Assembly (NCBI GenBank): GCA_030581615.1
Contig: JAKTTT010000076.1
Span: forward strand, 29,414-93,413
Origin: Alloascoidea africana
Lineage: Eukaryota; Ascomycota; Alloascoideomycetes; Alloascoideales; Alloascoideaceae
Length of the DNA: 64,000 nucleotides
Direction: 5' to 3'
Under the pieces are notes generated by a model. That model made no database searches, was not told where the DNA came from, and was given only the letters and a program-made list of their open reading frames with translations. Positions 1-11,313 of this stretch are shown here, piece by piece. The position numbers and the translations under genes are program-made. How positions within the stretch are numbered: the first letter of the stretch is position 1; each line of letters opens with the position of its first letter.

Positions 1-552
1 ACAAAAGGTTTTTAGTCAATATTAGAACCTATAAAAGTATTCCTTTGAATACTGCCGGTCTAAACGTTCTTACATTAACTTTGTCCCAAATAGCCCTTGA
101 TAATCAGCAAGAATTCATGCTTTGTGTACCTGGATGTCATCTTGTTCACATTCATCTGGCAATGTCAATGCCGTGCGGAAGTATGCCTTGATCGCCCAAT
201 GTTAGATGTCAATGAACTGGTATGAAGCATGAAGTACATGCTGTTTAGGGCCGGGACTTGTCACCTTTTGACAGCTTTCTTGAGTTGCTTCCACGCGTTT
301 ACCTGATTTCTCTCCAAACGCATATCAAACGCTGTTCTTCAGAAGCTCGTATAGTGATGCCAATTAAGCATAAACTGGAATATATGAAGGACTACAAAGT
401 CGCTTAGCTCACACAAGACTAGAACACAAAAGGAAAGGTTTAGTTGATAGTTACGAATATATAAGGAAAAGACTTGTCCCCTTCTAGTGAAAAGGCCAAG
501 TTCAGTTTAGACTGTTATTTGTACTTTAAGAATGCAAACCACATTCTATATT
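1..552. other. No gene seen
   Basis: AT-rich sequence with no convincing reading frame. It lies just upstream of a Ty3/gypsy polymerase fragment and may be further decayed element sequence, but no retroviral-type motif is readable in any frame. Confidence 0.5.
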
Positions 553-830
553 GAAGACATAACCCACTGCAGCCTAGTAACAAGAAAGAATTGCAGAGAT
601 TTCTTGGCTTAACAACCTATATCTCCGCTTATATTCCAGCGTATGCAGAAATAGCAGAACCTCTTCACATGTTGCTCAAAAAGAACGTCAAGTACGTTTT
701 TACTGACGAACATGTCAAAGCATGGGAACAACTGAAGAAGGCAGTCCAGAATTGCGTAGCTTTAACTACGTTCAATCCTCGACTTCCGATTAAGCATTAC
801 TGCAAAAGACATCGCAAGGTGAGTGGATGC
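553..830 (+). pseudogene. Ty3/gypsy reverse transcriptase-RNase H fragment
   Basis: The frame starting about 553 reads into KKELQRFLGLTTYISAYIP and then IAEPLHMLLKK, the C-terminal thumb of a Ty3/gypsy reverse transcriptase leading into the connection/RNase H region. There is an in-frame stop just upstream and no start codon. Compared with the inverted copy at 861-1007, about 36 bases are missing after position 793, which removes the first RNase H acidic motif (CDASN in the other copy) and shifts the frame. No integrase, protease or gag is visible. It is a dead fragment; the polymerase family assignment is secure, the element lineage is not. Confidence 0.8.
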
Positions 831-1007
831 CAATTGGATTTCGCGCGACAACTCTGAATAGCATCCACTCACCTTGCGATGTCTTTTGCAGTAATGCTGC
901 TCCAACACTGTTATTGGAAGCGTCGCAACATAACTTAATCGGAAGTTGTGGATTGAACGTAGTTAAAGCTACGCAATTCTGGACTGCCTTCTTCAGTTGT
1001 TCCCATG
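721..1007. repeat. Fold-back inverted duplication of the RNase H region
   Basis: Positions 721-830 recur in reverse complement at 861-1007 with a 30-base spacer. The arms differ by about three point changes, plus 36 bases present only in the right arm (about 898-933). Read on the minus strand the right arm gives an RNase H start containing CDASNNSVGAALLQ, so the right arm keeps the ancestral sequence and the left arm carries a deletion. Such a near-palindrome is expected from template switching or hairpin-capped break repair. Confidence 0.9.
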
Positions 1008-1170
1008 TACGAATTTTGATTCTTACTCCTTATTCCGAAAGAATATTTGGTGACATGTGTAAAAAGGATACTGATGATGTATATTTAAAGTTTCTGTAGC
1101 TTCTTTGTTCTTTTCTAGTTACCTTGCAAATTTTATGAAACAAACCAGGACAGAGGTTCTGTTCTCTCAA

Positions 1171-1394
1171 CTCAAGTTTATGGTTCAGATGATTGATATT
1201 AAGTAGCTTAAAGAAGAAGAAAACTAAACTTATAAACAATGTTCAATTTATACTCTTTGGCTTCAGTCACATTATCACACCATTCTTGAATACGCAGGGC
1301 CTTTTGTTAATAAGAATCACAATTCTTACAGAGCATTTTTAATTTTCTTCTTCTTTAAGCTACTTAATGTTAATCATCTGAGCTATAAACTTGA
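1171..1394. repeat. 54-bp inverted repeat straddling the LTR start
   Basis: 1171-1224 and 1341-1394 are reverse complements with about five mismatches (shared core AGTAGCTTAAAGAAGAAGAA). The right arm lies inside the LTR at 1305-1710, so the left arm is an inverted piece of LTR sequence lying outside it. A short direct repeat (CAGGACAGAGGTTCTG-type, about 1147 and 1409) accompanies the arms. Confidence 0.75.
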
Positions 1395-1710
1395 GAGTTC
1401 AGGACAGAGGTTCTGTTCTCCAAAACTCTCTGAGAGAACCAGCGAGGCCGGGCCCATGGAATCACATAGAACATTCATTGAGTGACATCGGTAACTCATT
1501 TTAACAATTTTTAGGCTTCTTTCTATTTCTTTTGTTTACTTTTACTTTATTTCTGGAATCTTCTTTGTCTTTGTTATTTTACATAGCGCTATATAAAGGA
1601 GGGTTCCCTCTCTAGATAGAAGGGGGGACAGGAGACTAGACACGATCCTTTTTACTTAATTTTCCTAAGAATTTCCCTCTGAATCAACCAGAACCAGAAC
1701 CGTATTAACA
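1305..1710 (+). mobile_element. Solitary or 3' LTR of a retrotransposon
   Basis: A 406-bp block opens with TGTTAATA and closes with TATTAACA, a perfect 8-bp inverted terminus of TG...CA type. Inside is a TATA box (CTATATAAAGG near 1590) followed by an initiator/leader-like stretch, the usual U3-R-U5 layout. It lies 300 bases downstream of the Ty3/gypsy RNase H debris in the same orientation, so it may be the 3' LTR of that element. No five-base target duplication is seen (CCTTT before, ATAGG after) and no polypurine tract precedes it, in keeping with rearrangement. Confidence 0.55.
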
Positions 1711-2440
1711 ATAGGATGGAGGTCCATTTTATTGTTATTACACGTACACTGTAAGAGGAATGCCTGGCAGGATTCTCTTACTCACGGGGGAACAGGGCTC
1801 AAATCTCAAGATATCCTCGGCAACTTAGAATCAAGAAGAAAATGTATTTAGTATCGAGTCCCCTCCTAAGACTCAGGGAGAAAAGGCCTCCATATATAGT
1901 GCTAGAAACTATGAAAGCAACTAAAGGATTATTAGAATAACCGCTTGTAGTTACTGAATGTGAACTAAGACAAGAGAATGGTAACTGAGAGCGAATGTGA
2001 GAATGAGAAGCTAAATCTAACTAATCTGAGGTTAAGAGGATCATTTCTCTTTCATACACTGTAAGAAAACCTACTGAGCCAGATCTTCTGGATGTGATGT
2101 TACTTCAGAATACGCAATCATGTGGCACGAAGTGTTTGTTTGAAAGAGAGCCTGCACCGTGGTAGCATCTTCAGTAGCAAGACCTTAATATTCAGTAAGA
2201 AGAATATCGATGTGGTTTTAGGTATATTCAGGATAATGTATAGTTGATTTAGATTTTATGGAGGCACTACTTAAATTCCTGACAAAGCCAAAGCAGGATT
2301 ACAAAGAGAATGACAATCCATTATGAGTCCTGTGCTATCACGGACGAGCATGTTAGAATATAGGCCTATATAATATAAACAACTCAAACAAAATAGAAAT
2401 AGGACCTTGAAATTCCTTGATTTCAAAAATCTAAAAAATT
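1711..2440. other. No gene seen; LTR-flank sequence
   Basis: Intergenic DNA between the LTR and the tRNA gene. A small palindrome (AACAATA...TATTGTT) sits at 1707-1738. A TATA-like element on the minus strand near 1895 hints at more decayed LTR sequence, but termini could not be defined. Confidence 0.4.
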
Positions 2441-2534
2441 GACAGGCTGTCCGAGTGGTTAAGGAGATTGACTTGAATAAATTCATGTTATCAATTGGGC
2501 TTTGCCCGCGTAGGTTCGAATCCTGCGTCTGTCG
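2441..2534 (+). tRNA. tRNA-Ser(UGA) with 12-nt intron
   Basis: The transcript folds fully: a 7-bp acceptor stem (2441-2447 with 2527-2533, one G-U pair), discriminator G at 2534, a D arm with GAGTGGTTAA loop, an anticodon stem ATTGA/TCAAT, a long class II variable arm (GGGC-TTT-GCCC) and a T arm with loop TTCGAAT. The anticodon is TGA at 2474-2476, reading UCA. A 12-nt intron at 2478-2489 follows the base 3' of the anticodon, the canonical position cut by the tRNA splicing endonuclease. A T-run follows as Pol III terminator. The G73 discriminator and long variable arm fit serine. It appears functional. Confidence 0.93.
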
Positions 2535-4048
2535 TTTGTTTTTTCGATCGTGGTTTTCATCTTTCATTTTTTTACATTATTTTCCAATTCGCTCATAATC
2601 TGCCCTAGTATCATTTCCCAGTTGTTTTTGTTTCTTAAAACAATAAGCACATGATGGATCTATGTTCCTCAAAGCAATTCATTCTATTGGAGATATGATG
2701 ACAATGTGATTCAAAAACTAAAAAAGTGTTGTCTATCTAAAATTGATAGTAGAGGTTAGCCTGAAAGATTGTAAGAAACCCCTTTTTTATTAAACCAACA
2801 AAAAGCACATATTTGGAAAGTAAACTTGTGTTGTTTGATATATCAAGACCTGCACCCACTTTGCACATGCCAAACTTTAAACCTTTACAAGTGGGAGTGG
2901 TGGTCCTCACAAATATGGAGAGGAAGGAGATTCGTTATAGATTCCTCAAGTTGAAACAAACAACTATATAATATTCACTGCACTGGACAGGTGTAATTAT
3001 TTTTTTTAAGCTCGATGATATGGGCAACCTTCAATTGTTTGTAGCGTGATAACAAGATGATAGAAAATTTCGCAATCTGTTTCAATATTTGATAGAACCA
3101 AGCTGCATCCAGAAGCATCTAGTTTAAACTTGAGTGATTAGATTCAACAATTGAGGCTGATTATAGGTTCCCTTAGGTTTATCTAAAAGTGGAGTTCCCA
3201 CAAGCAAATATAGAAAAAAGACGCTATCTTACCATGGTCTATTGTTTGTTTGTTTAACTTTGTAAGCAAAAGTCCTTACTTTTTTTGATGGTTTTTGATT
3301 TTCCCCAGGACAAAATCCGGGTCTAGATTACATCATTTGAATCGCAACGAGCAATCAAAATAATAAAAAAAAACATCACTTTAGGTCTTGATATATGCAT
3401 AGTAATAGTGAGAAAGAAATGATTCATTCCCCCTCTTCAGGATATTGCAATTGAATGATTCTATTGCTCAAGAAAATTCGAGCGATCGGTGGGGTGGGCA
3501 ACTACTGGGTTTTTTAGCGCACGATATACATTTTGAGGTTTTAAAAGTATTGGAAAGTTGGGCAATTAGCAAAATATTTCGGAACATGTCTTTGAAATGG
3601 TTGGACATGTCATCAATCTGGCCTTGTTTCGTATAGTTGCTGTTCGTAAGAAAAAAAAAAAGTGTGTTTGTTAAAAAGATTATGAACTTTCGTAGTACTC
3701 TAAATTCTAGGCTGGGGTGTGTGAAAAGCATTATGAAAGTAAAGAGAAACATGTTTATATGTTTAGTTTTAAGAAATGATGCATATAGATAGAAGAAATG
3801 TGATATAAACGAATAAATAAAATAGTAATGGGAATAAGTAAAAGAGCAAACCATGGGAGATGTAAAACTGTGTTAAGCCCAAATTTTTAACTTGTAAATT
3901 TGCCTATGAGAGATGACAAATTATTAAAAAAGAGAGAGATACAAAGTAAATAAAATTGCCATCAAACCAGAGAGCAAAAAAGGAAAAAAAAAAAAGTCAA
4001 TCCACCACAGTTTTTCTCTTAATGTTTCAAACCCAGAAACATGATTAT
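2535..4048. other. No convincing gene
   Basis: 1.5 kb of AT-rich intergenic sequence between the tRNA and RPN4. Weak overlapping frames exist at 3445-3636 (+) and 3468-3854 (-), neither with a recognisable domain. The part nearest 4049 is the RPN4 3' region. Confidence 0.5.
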
Positions 4049-5884
4049 TTAACGGGTTCTACGGATGTGAACAAACTCCACATTATCCTTTGCATCTTTC
4101 AAAACTTCATTTGCTGCATCACCAACCAGATTATGCTTTACTCTTAAATGTCGACTTAATGCATCACCTCTTGAAAAAGTCTTTTCTGCATTGCTACCGC
4201 TCTTGTTGAATTCTTCTTCACATAATTTACAGTGATAAATTTTCTTCTTATCAGCATGAATTGTTTCCTGATGACGTATCAAATCATAGGGTCTTGAAAA
4301 TTGCTTGAGACAAATCTGCTTTGTATTTGGATTAATAAGCTCGCATATATGCTGACCTGTTGGAGATAGTGAAGATTTTGCATTTCCGATATCTATAGTT
4401 CGTTTGTCCGACCTATAGGCGTCGGAAATAGTATTGCTTGCTGTCGGCACTTGTAGATGCGCCCGCTGTTTGGGCGAAGGCGTGGCCGTGGCCGTGGCCG
4501 TGGCCGTGGACATGGGCGTAAACGTAGGCGAAGACGTGTGATCAAGGGATTGTGTAGTGGGAATGTTTGGGGTAGCAGTAGGAGGTTGGAGATGGAGTCT
4601 CGGCCTCGGCCTCGGCCTCGGTTGGTTTAGACGTTTTTGTTCAGTTTTTTGCTGAGACAAGTCTTTAGGACGGGTGTTCCTGGAGACAGAAAAAGAGTTG
4701 CCACGATTATGAGCAATTGGAGGATTTATACTACCTTCACGGGTTGCACTTGGGGTATAAAGATCATCATCATCATCATCGTCGTCGTCGTCATCCTCGC
4801 TGAGGACAGGAATGGAGTCCGAAGATTCTGCCGAGGATTCCGACATGTTTATGTCTTCATCGAGGGGATCAAATTCGTCACCGTCATCATCATCCGAAAG
4901 GTCTTCGTCCATTGCTTCTGGGTAATCCAATATTTCATCCGGAATTCGGGGCTGCCATATACTTTTTGCGTTACCCGAAATATCATCTTGTGAGCCAAAG
5001 GAGCCGAATCTAGACTTTTTAACTGAGGGGTACTGATGGGAAAGCTCCTCTGGAAGACTCAGATGTGCATCTTTGGGGTTAAAAGTTTGAGAGGTGGAAC
5101 CGACAAACGTGTAAGGGACGAGGGAATCAGGATCCTTTGCAAACAGATTTGGGGTTTCGAACAATTGTGGCTGAAAACTGACACTAAAAGGGTTGTTTGT
5201 GTTACTCATGGATAAAGGATGATCATCTTCGGTATTGTTGTAGTAGGTCGAGTAACTTCTAAAGGGGGATACATGGGTAAAGTTGTTGTCATCGTTAGTT
5301 GTGGTGGTGCTGGTGGTGTTGTCACGGAGGGGTAGCCTAGGGAGCCTCAGTCGTCTGGGACCCGAAGTGGCCGAGGTGGCATGAGTTTCAGTGGAAGAGG
5401 ACTCCAGAACGGAGTCTTCGATATCGCTCCGTAAAAAGTCCATGTGGCTGTCGTCATCGTCCTCGCTGGCGTTGTTCCCGCTATCTCCTGGTTGCTGAAT
5501 TGAGGTAGGATCAAGGGCGGTAGAGGCAGCAGCAGCACTGGCAGCGGCAGCAGCAGCGCTATGCAAAGGTCCATTGTGTTGAGACAGGAGGTTGTTTCGA
5601 GAATGGGAGTGGGAAGACCTACTTGAAACAGAGGAGGAGGACGAATTGGATAGGGCTCTGCTCAACCTTCTATGTAGGCTCGAATCATGGGAAATGTGAT
5701 ACAGTTCATCTTCCATCACGTCAGTGAGGGTGCGACTCAGATCCGGAAAACTAAGGTTGGCAGATGAAGGTTTGGGATCTTCCAATTCGGAGGGTTTGTA
5801 ATTGGCAAAGTCGAACGGGTCGCACTGGAGAAGGGACTTGGAGGACAATTCATTCCAAGAATGCTTATAAATCTCTGAAGCCAT
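4049..5884 (-). CDS. RPN4: Rpn4-type C2H2 transcription factor (proteasome gene regulator)
   Basis: Predicted 611-residue transcription activator. In S. cerevisiae Rpn4 binds PACE elements upstream of proteasome genes and is itself degraded by the proteasome, a feedback loop. Seen here: a near-N-terminal motif RTLTDVMEDELYH (about residues 51-63) like the start of known Rpn4 proteins, long Ser/Asp/Glu-rich acidic segments, an Ala run, and two atypical C-terminal zinc fingers. Finger one (about 514-543, CELINPNTKQIC then FSRPYDLIRH) has a wide Cys spacing and finger two (about 552-584) has an insertion before KTFSRGDALSRH; both are Rpn4 hallmarks. The start is the ATG at 5884 (MASEIY); the frame continues upstream only through a TTG. 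Micro-repeats encode TATATA and PRPRPR runs. Confidence 0.88.
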   Translation of the reverse strand: MASEIYKHSWNELSSKSLLQCDPFDFANYKPSELEDPKPSSANLSFPDLSRTLTDVMEDELYHISHDSSLHRRLSRALSNSSSSSVSSRSSHSHSRNNLLSQHNGPLHSAAAAAASAAAASTALDPTSIQQPGDSGNNASEDDDDSHMDFLRSDIEDSVLESSSTETHATSATSGPRRLRLPRLPLRDNTTSTTTTNDDNNFTHVSPFRSYSTYYNNTEDDHPLSMSNTNNPFSVSFQPQLFETPNLFAKDPDSLVPYTFVGSTSQTFNPKDAHLSLPEELSHQYPSVKKSRFGSFGSQDDISGNAKSIWQPRIPDEILDYPEAMDEDLSDDDDGDEFDPLDEDINMSESSAESSDSIPVLSEDDDDDDDDDDDLYTPSATREGSINPPIAHNRGNSFSVSRNTRPKDLSQQKTEQKRLNQPRPRPRPRLHLQPPTATPNIPTTQSLDHTSSPTFTPMSTATATATATPSPKQRAHLQVPTASNTISDAYRSDKRTIDIGNAKSSLSPTGQHICELINPNTKQICLKQFSRPYDLIRHQETIHADKKKIYHCKLCEEEFNKSGSNAEKTFSRGDALSRHLRVKHNLVGDAANEVLKDAKDNVEFVHIRRTR

Positions 5885-6424
5885 GCCAGGAGGGAAGTGG
5901 GAGTGTGTTGCTTGCAATGTTGCGGGTCAGTAAAAAAGGGTATGCAAAAGCCGGCTTCTGTGGTGAAGACACAAGCCGAAAGTGGAAAAGCGTGAGAGGT
6001 CTGTCTTGTGGACGAAGAGACAGGAATGCTGAGAACGGAGGGGGGGAAGAGAGCAGGCTGTTGTTGTTGGAGAGGAAGATGGTGGAAGAAGAGAGAAGGA
6101 GAAGCGAGAAGAGAAACGAGAGATGAGGAGAATGGACACGGCCGGGTCCCGAGGTGCGGGTCTCGGATGGAAATGGCTCTGGGCACTGGTCGGGTGCGGG
6201 TGCGGGTTCTGGTCCGGCCGGTCCGGGCCGTTCTACTCATTTTTTTTGATTTTCATTTTTATCGTTGCGATAGTGGAGATTCGAGACTCGTCATTAACTG
6301 GTGCTTGCTGCACAGATTATACTCATACTAGTACACTACTCAAGACAAAATACAAACGAAACAAACAAAAATTAGCCCAAACCACGTAGAAACAAACCGC
6401 TCTTTCTCTTTCTCTTTCTCAGCC
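5885..6424. promoter_or_regulatory. RPN4 promoter / H4 3' region
   Basis: 540 bp holding the RPN4 upstream region and the histone H4 3' flank. It has a GC-rich stretch of GGTGCGGGT-like repeats near 6185-6230 and a CTTTCT pyrimidine run next to the H4 stop. Small reading frames here lack any recognised domain. Confidence 0.4.
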
Positions 6425-7691
<1,267 letters not shown>

Positions 7692-7941
7692 GGGATTGGA
7701 AAGTGCTTGGAATGATTTTTGATTTTACGAATTTAATTATTTTGTTTTGTTTACTCTTTATTTGGGTTTTGCAATAATCAACGTGTACTATTACTCTGTA
7801 TAGCCTTTCAATTTTTAATCAAATGAAGACATACTTTGCTAATTAAAGGCTCTTTGTAATTCGTTTCTCTATTGCCACGTCAATAACAGAGAAACCCACC
7901 CATTAAATTATACCTTTAGAACACCACGAGTACGTAACAAA

Positions 7942-9250
7942 CTAAAAAGGATAGGCCTCAACCTCGTTCTCACCGGTATACCCCATTGCCTCCTGTTCAG
8001 CTTTCTTCTTTTCCAAATACTCCACCAACACCTTGCCGTACGTCTTGAGTCCCTTGTAAATCTGCACGTCGTTATTCCAGTGTTTAAGCCCATCCAACAA
8101 TCGGCCAGGGACATGGGGTTCATTCCCAATATCAACTATCGGCATGAAATAGGTCCGGATCGTGAACACAATAGCGCCTGTTTTGGGAAGCCTTCGTAGT
8201 GACTGTCTCTCGGACCTAAAGTACAGTTTTGACACATTGTCCACCTCATCTGCTGCATCCCATCCAACTGCATTATCCTCATCGCCGATTGCTTTCGACC
8301 ACGCAACGTCATCGTCATTTTGAATAAAATAGTTGTTTCGAACAACGGGTTTATCCGGCCTCAGCTTGATGAAAAAACGAGACATGCCATTATGGAGTTT
8401 CTCTTTGTACTGTGGGACATCACCAGAAGTATGGATCTCGCTCAATGGCATCCCCAGTTTATCCTTTAACCGCCAAAACCCAGCCAACATTATACATCCG
8501 GCCTTTAAATAGTAAACTCCATCATCACCTTCAGGAAGAATGGCCAAATCGTCTTGCACCAGTTTCCCCGCAATACTCATTGGATCCTCTTTCAAAGGTC
8601 TTTCAAAAATGTCGAAACTTTCACCTGTGTAGAGATTATCGATTCCAACATGCGTCCGTTTGAATAAAGTTGGATATCTATCAGGAAGGTAATCTCTTAA
8701 ACACTCCAACAATTCACAAGCTGCATCGAATGCACTTGGATCTGTATGAATTAGTTCATCACCACGTTCTTTTATCCGTTCCAATTTGCGATTATGGTAT
8801 TTAGGCCATTCGTTATCCAGTTGAATCCATTCATTCCAATCCATACTACGAATCCCCATAGTCACAAAATAGTTGTGCTTGAAAGGACGATAGGGTAAAG
8901 GTTTGGTCTTTACAATGTCCCAGTCTTTGTAAGGTTCTGGAACAGGTGCTTTATAGTCCTCAGGAATCCATTCTAAAAAAAAGCACTATTAGTATTCCTC
9001 ACAAACTTGTTCAAAGATTCGATCCGATCCGATACTTACTTCCATATTTCCTGTTTTTGTTATTTGCAAGCTTTTCAGGTAATGGTTTCAATTTTTTATT
9101 GGTTTTTAAATCACCTTCACCTTCTGATATCTGTTTAACCAATATTGCAGATAGAATCAATCCAGCAGATGCAAATATAAGACTTAATTCTCTAGTATAT
9201 TTGAAACCAGAACCGGTGATTTTCGCAATCAACACCTCTATAAGTGCCAT
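7942..9250 (-). CDS. Membrane-anchored DUF3445 (haem-dependent oxidative N-demethylase-like) protein
   Basis: Two exons: 9040-9250 and 7942-8972, giving 413 residues. The 67-bp intron has donor GTAAGT, branch TACTAAT (8988-8994) and acceptor TTTAG. Residues about 20-40 (LSLIFASAGLILSAILVKQ) form one transmembrane segment. The rest matches the DUF3445 family: TMGIRSMDWNEWIQLD, LPDRYP, LVQDDLAILP, AGFWRLKDKLGMPLSEIH, and SERQSLRRLPKTGAIVFTIR. Bacterial members with this fold are haem-dependent oxidative N-demethylases of methylated amines; substrates of fungal members are not settled, so activity is inferred. Neighbours are histone H3 (tail to tail) and MET14, with no functional link evident. 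Confidence 0.85.
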
Positions 9251-10003
9251 GATTTATGATTATTGGTCAGTTAGAGATAGAAAAAAAATCCAATGAAGGA
9301 GAAAATAAGGAGTGGTGCTGATCTAACGATGCTTTTATATTTGTTATCAGCGTTCGGATTCAAAGGTGTCTGGTTTTTATTGCCGTTTTAGGTTAACTTA
9401 TCAACCACATCACTATGGTGGATGAGGGGACGAAAATCAAAAAAAAAAAAAAATAGAAAACAGGCCCGTTGGATTTTGTCCTGTCCCCACCCCTTGAATT
9501 CTTGTAGATGAAGGCGAGAAATTCAAAAGACTTTAAAGCTTTTGGATATTCCGGGGTTTTATTTGTCATTTAGATATTGGTGAGTTGATGGATGGAGTGT
9601 TTCAGGGTTTGGGGTGCCAAAACCCGCAAACAGAAGTAGTAGCGTAGAGCAGCACAAACAGATCATCACCGTGAGATATCATTTGGTTTTTTTTTTTTTT
9701 TTTTTTTTCCAACTTTATGACCATTTGACATAGGTCTGGTTTTGATTTCAGATCAAGAACAAAACTGATATTCTGCAGGTTGTTAGGCATGCATGTGACA
9801 GACGTCACGTCTTCTCGATAGTAGTGGTAATGTGAGAGTTTGTCCATTTAACTACACTGAACCCAAAATTGTCACCAAGGATGATGATGATGATCTTCAT
9901 GACTTTATCATTTACCTGTTGCAATGATTATCCTATATCTTGTATCTATTCTTCTATTTCTTTTCATATTTTTTTTTTTTTTTCATTTTTAAGATACTCA
10001 TCT
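9251..10003. other. No gene; promoter of 9250 gene and MET14 3' region
   Basis: Contains the upstream region of the DUF3445 gene and the MET14 3' flank. There is a T run of about 22 bases (9687-9708) and a second at about 9970-9982. A minus frame at 9602-9847 contains a lysine run from this tract and is probably not coding. Confidence 0.5.
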
Positions 10004-10675
10004 TCAGCTCGATTCTTGTTCCTGTTGAATATAATTCTTCTCAACCAAATATTCAATGATCTTCTGAACAGACTCCTCAATACTCAACTGATCAGTTCTC
10101 AAATGAATTTCTGGATTTTCAGGAGCTTCATAAGGAGCAGATATACCAGTGAACTCTTTTATAATTCCTTCTCTTGCCTTTTTATACAATCCTTTTGGAT
10201 CTCGTTGTTCAGCAACCTCGATTGGCACATCGATGAAAACCTCGATAAATGGGAGTGAATCTTTAACGTGTAATTCTCTAGCCTTGTCTCGATCTGTTCT
10301 ATAAGGTGAGATGAAAGATGTTATCGCAATAGCAGTTGAATCTGCAAAAAGTTTGGAAACTTCGGATATTCTTCGAATGTTTTCATTACGATCTTTTTCG
10401 GAAAACCCAAGATCCTTGTTTAAACCGAATCGAATATTGTCTCCATCAAGTCTGTAAGCTGCAACACCGGTTTTAAGTAAATGCTGTTCCAAAGCAGATG
10501 CAATGGTACTAAACAACAATTAGTAAAATGAAATATATGGCCCAACACACAATAGGTCCAACCTTTTCCCCGAGGCACTGAGACCGGTAAGCCATAACGT
10601 CAGTCCAGTCTGCTTTCTGTACTTTTTCCTCTCCTCGTGTGTGAGGTTCTCGTGCCAGGTGATGTTTGTAGCCAT
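10004..10675 (-). CDS. MET14: Adenylylsulfate (APS) kinase, spliced
   Basis: APS kinase (EC 2.7.1.25), converting adenylylsulfate plus ATP to PAPS in cytosolic sulfate assimilation. Exon 1 (10563-10675) encodes [20 protein letters not shown] through [10 protein letters not shown]; exon 2 (10004-10508) continues [10 protein letters not shown], giving 205 residues, close to the usual 200. Motifs: P-loop [41 protein letters not shown], and the GLYKKAREG and [12 protein letters not shown] lid segments. The 54-bp intron (10509-10562) interrupts the P-loop between GK and S; it has branch TACTAAT and acceptor TTTAG but a non-consensus donor GTTGGA. Without splicing a stop follows within 20 codons. 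A TCACGTGA box and a CTGTGGC motif lie upstream. Confidence 0.93.
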
Positions 10676-11313
10676 GGTTAATTGCAGTGCGATTACAAGA
10701 AGAAGGAAAAAAAAGAAGAAGGACTGGGCGAAAATCGGCGCCTTTTTTATATACTCTGAGCAATTGCTGGACCTCTTTTGCCTCAGCCACACGCGCCCAG
10801 CGCCAATTCGCCATGGTCACACAATATCACGTGAAATCACAATCGAGTATCACAACGGGCGCGCCACAGGCGCCACACGGCGCTGGCCAATGGGGGCGCG
10901 GGCTTAGTGGCAGAAGTGCAGGCTTTGCGACCCCGGCTTTTCGATTAGTATTTGAAGAATCTCTCTTCTTTTGCCCAGACATCAATTCAATTTGCGAGTT
11001 GACATGTGTGTGTGTGTTTTCCAAGAAATCACGTATCACGTAACTATGGTCCTTGGTTCCTCAATTACACATGCTCTTACTCTGAGGACCTCTCGAATTG
11101 AGACTCAATTGTGATCAAAACGGCTTTCGAGAACAGGCACGCGCCATTACGACCGGAAAAGATCTATCTTCCCCTCATTGATTCACCAAAAAAACATTTT
11201 ACTTGAGTTTTTCAAATGCGCCGGTTTTCCATAAACCTTTCATCAAAAAATCAATTATCTCTCGTAATCACGGTTCTTTATTCAATTTACTATGCAATAT
11301 GAATGAATAACCA
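10676..11313. promoter_or_regulatory. MET14 promoter with Cbf1 and Met31/32-type sites
   Basis: 638 bp between MET14 and the 3' end of PTH2. At 10827-10834 is the palindrome TCACGTGA, the Cbf1 E-box found in sulfur genes. At 10862-10868 the minus strand reads CTGTGGC, the Met31/Met32 core. They lie 28 bases apart, about 150-190 bp before the ATG. A further TCACGTA pair is at about 11028-11041. This suggests Met4-Cbf1-Met31/32 control as in S. cerevisiae; that is an inference from motifs. Confidence 0.65.

Noticed and set aside
5885-5917. Longer RPN4 start upstream of 5884
   Set aside because: The upstream start is TTG, and the ATG at 5884 gives the MAS-type N-terminus of known Rpn4.
9687-9708. 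T run as a terminator or Pol III stop
   Set aside because: No RNA gene precedes it; homopolymer tracts are frequent in this intergenic DNA.
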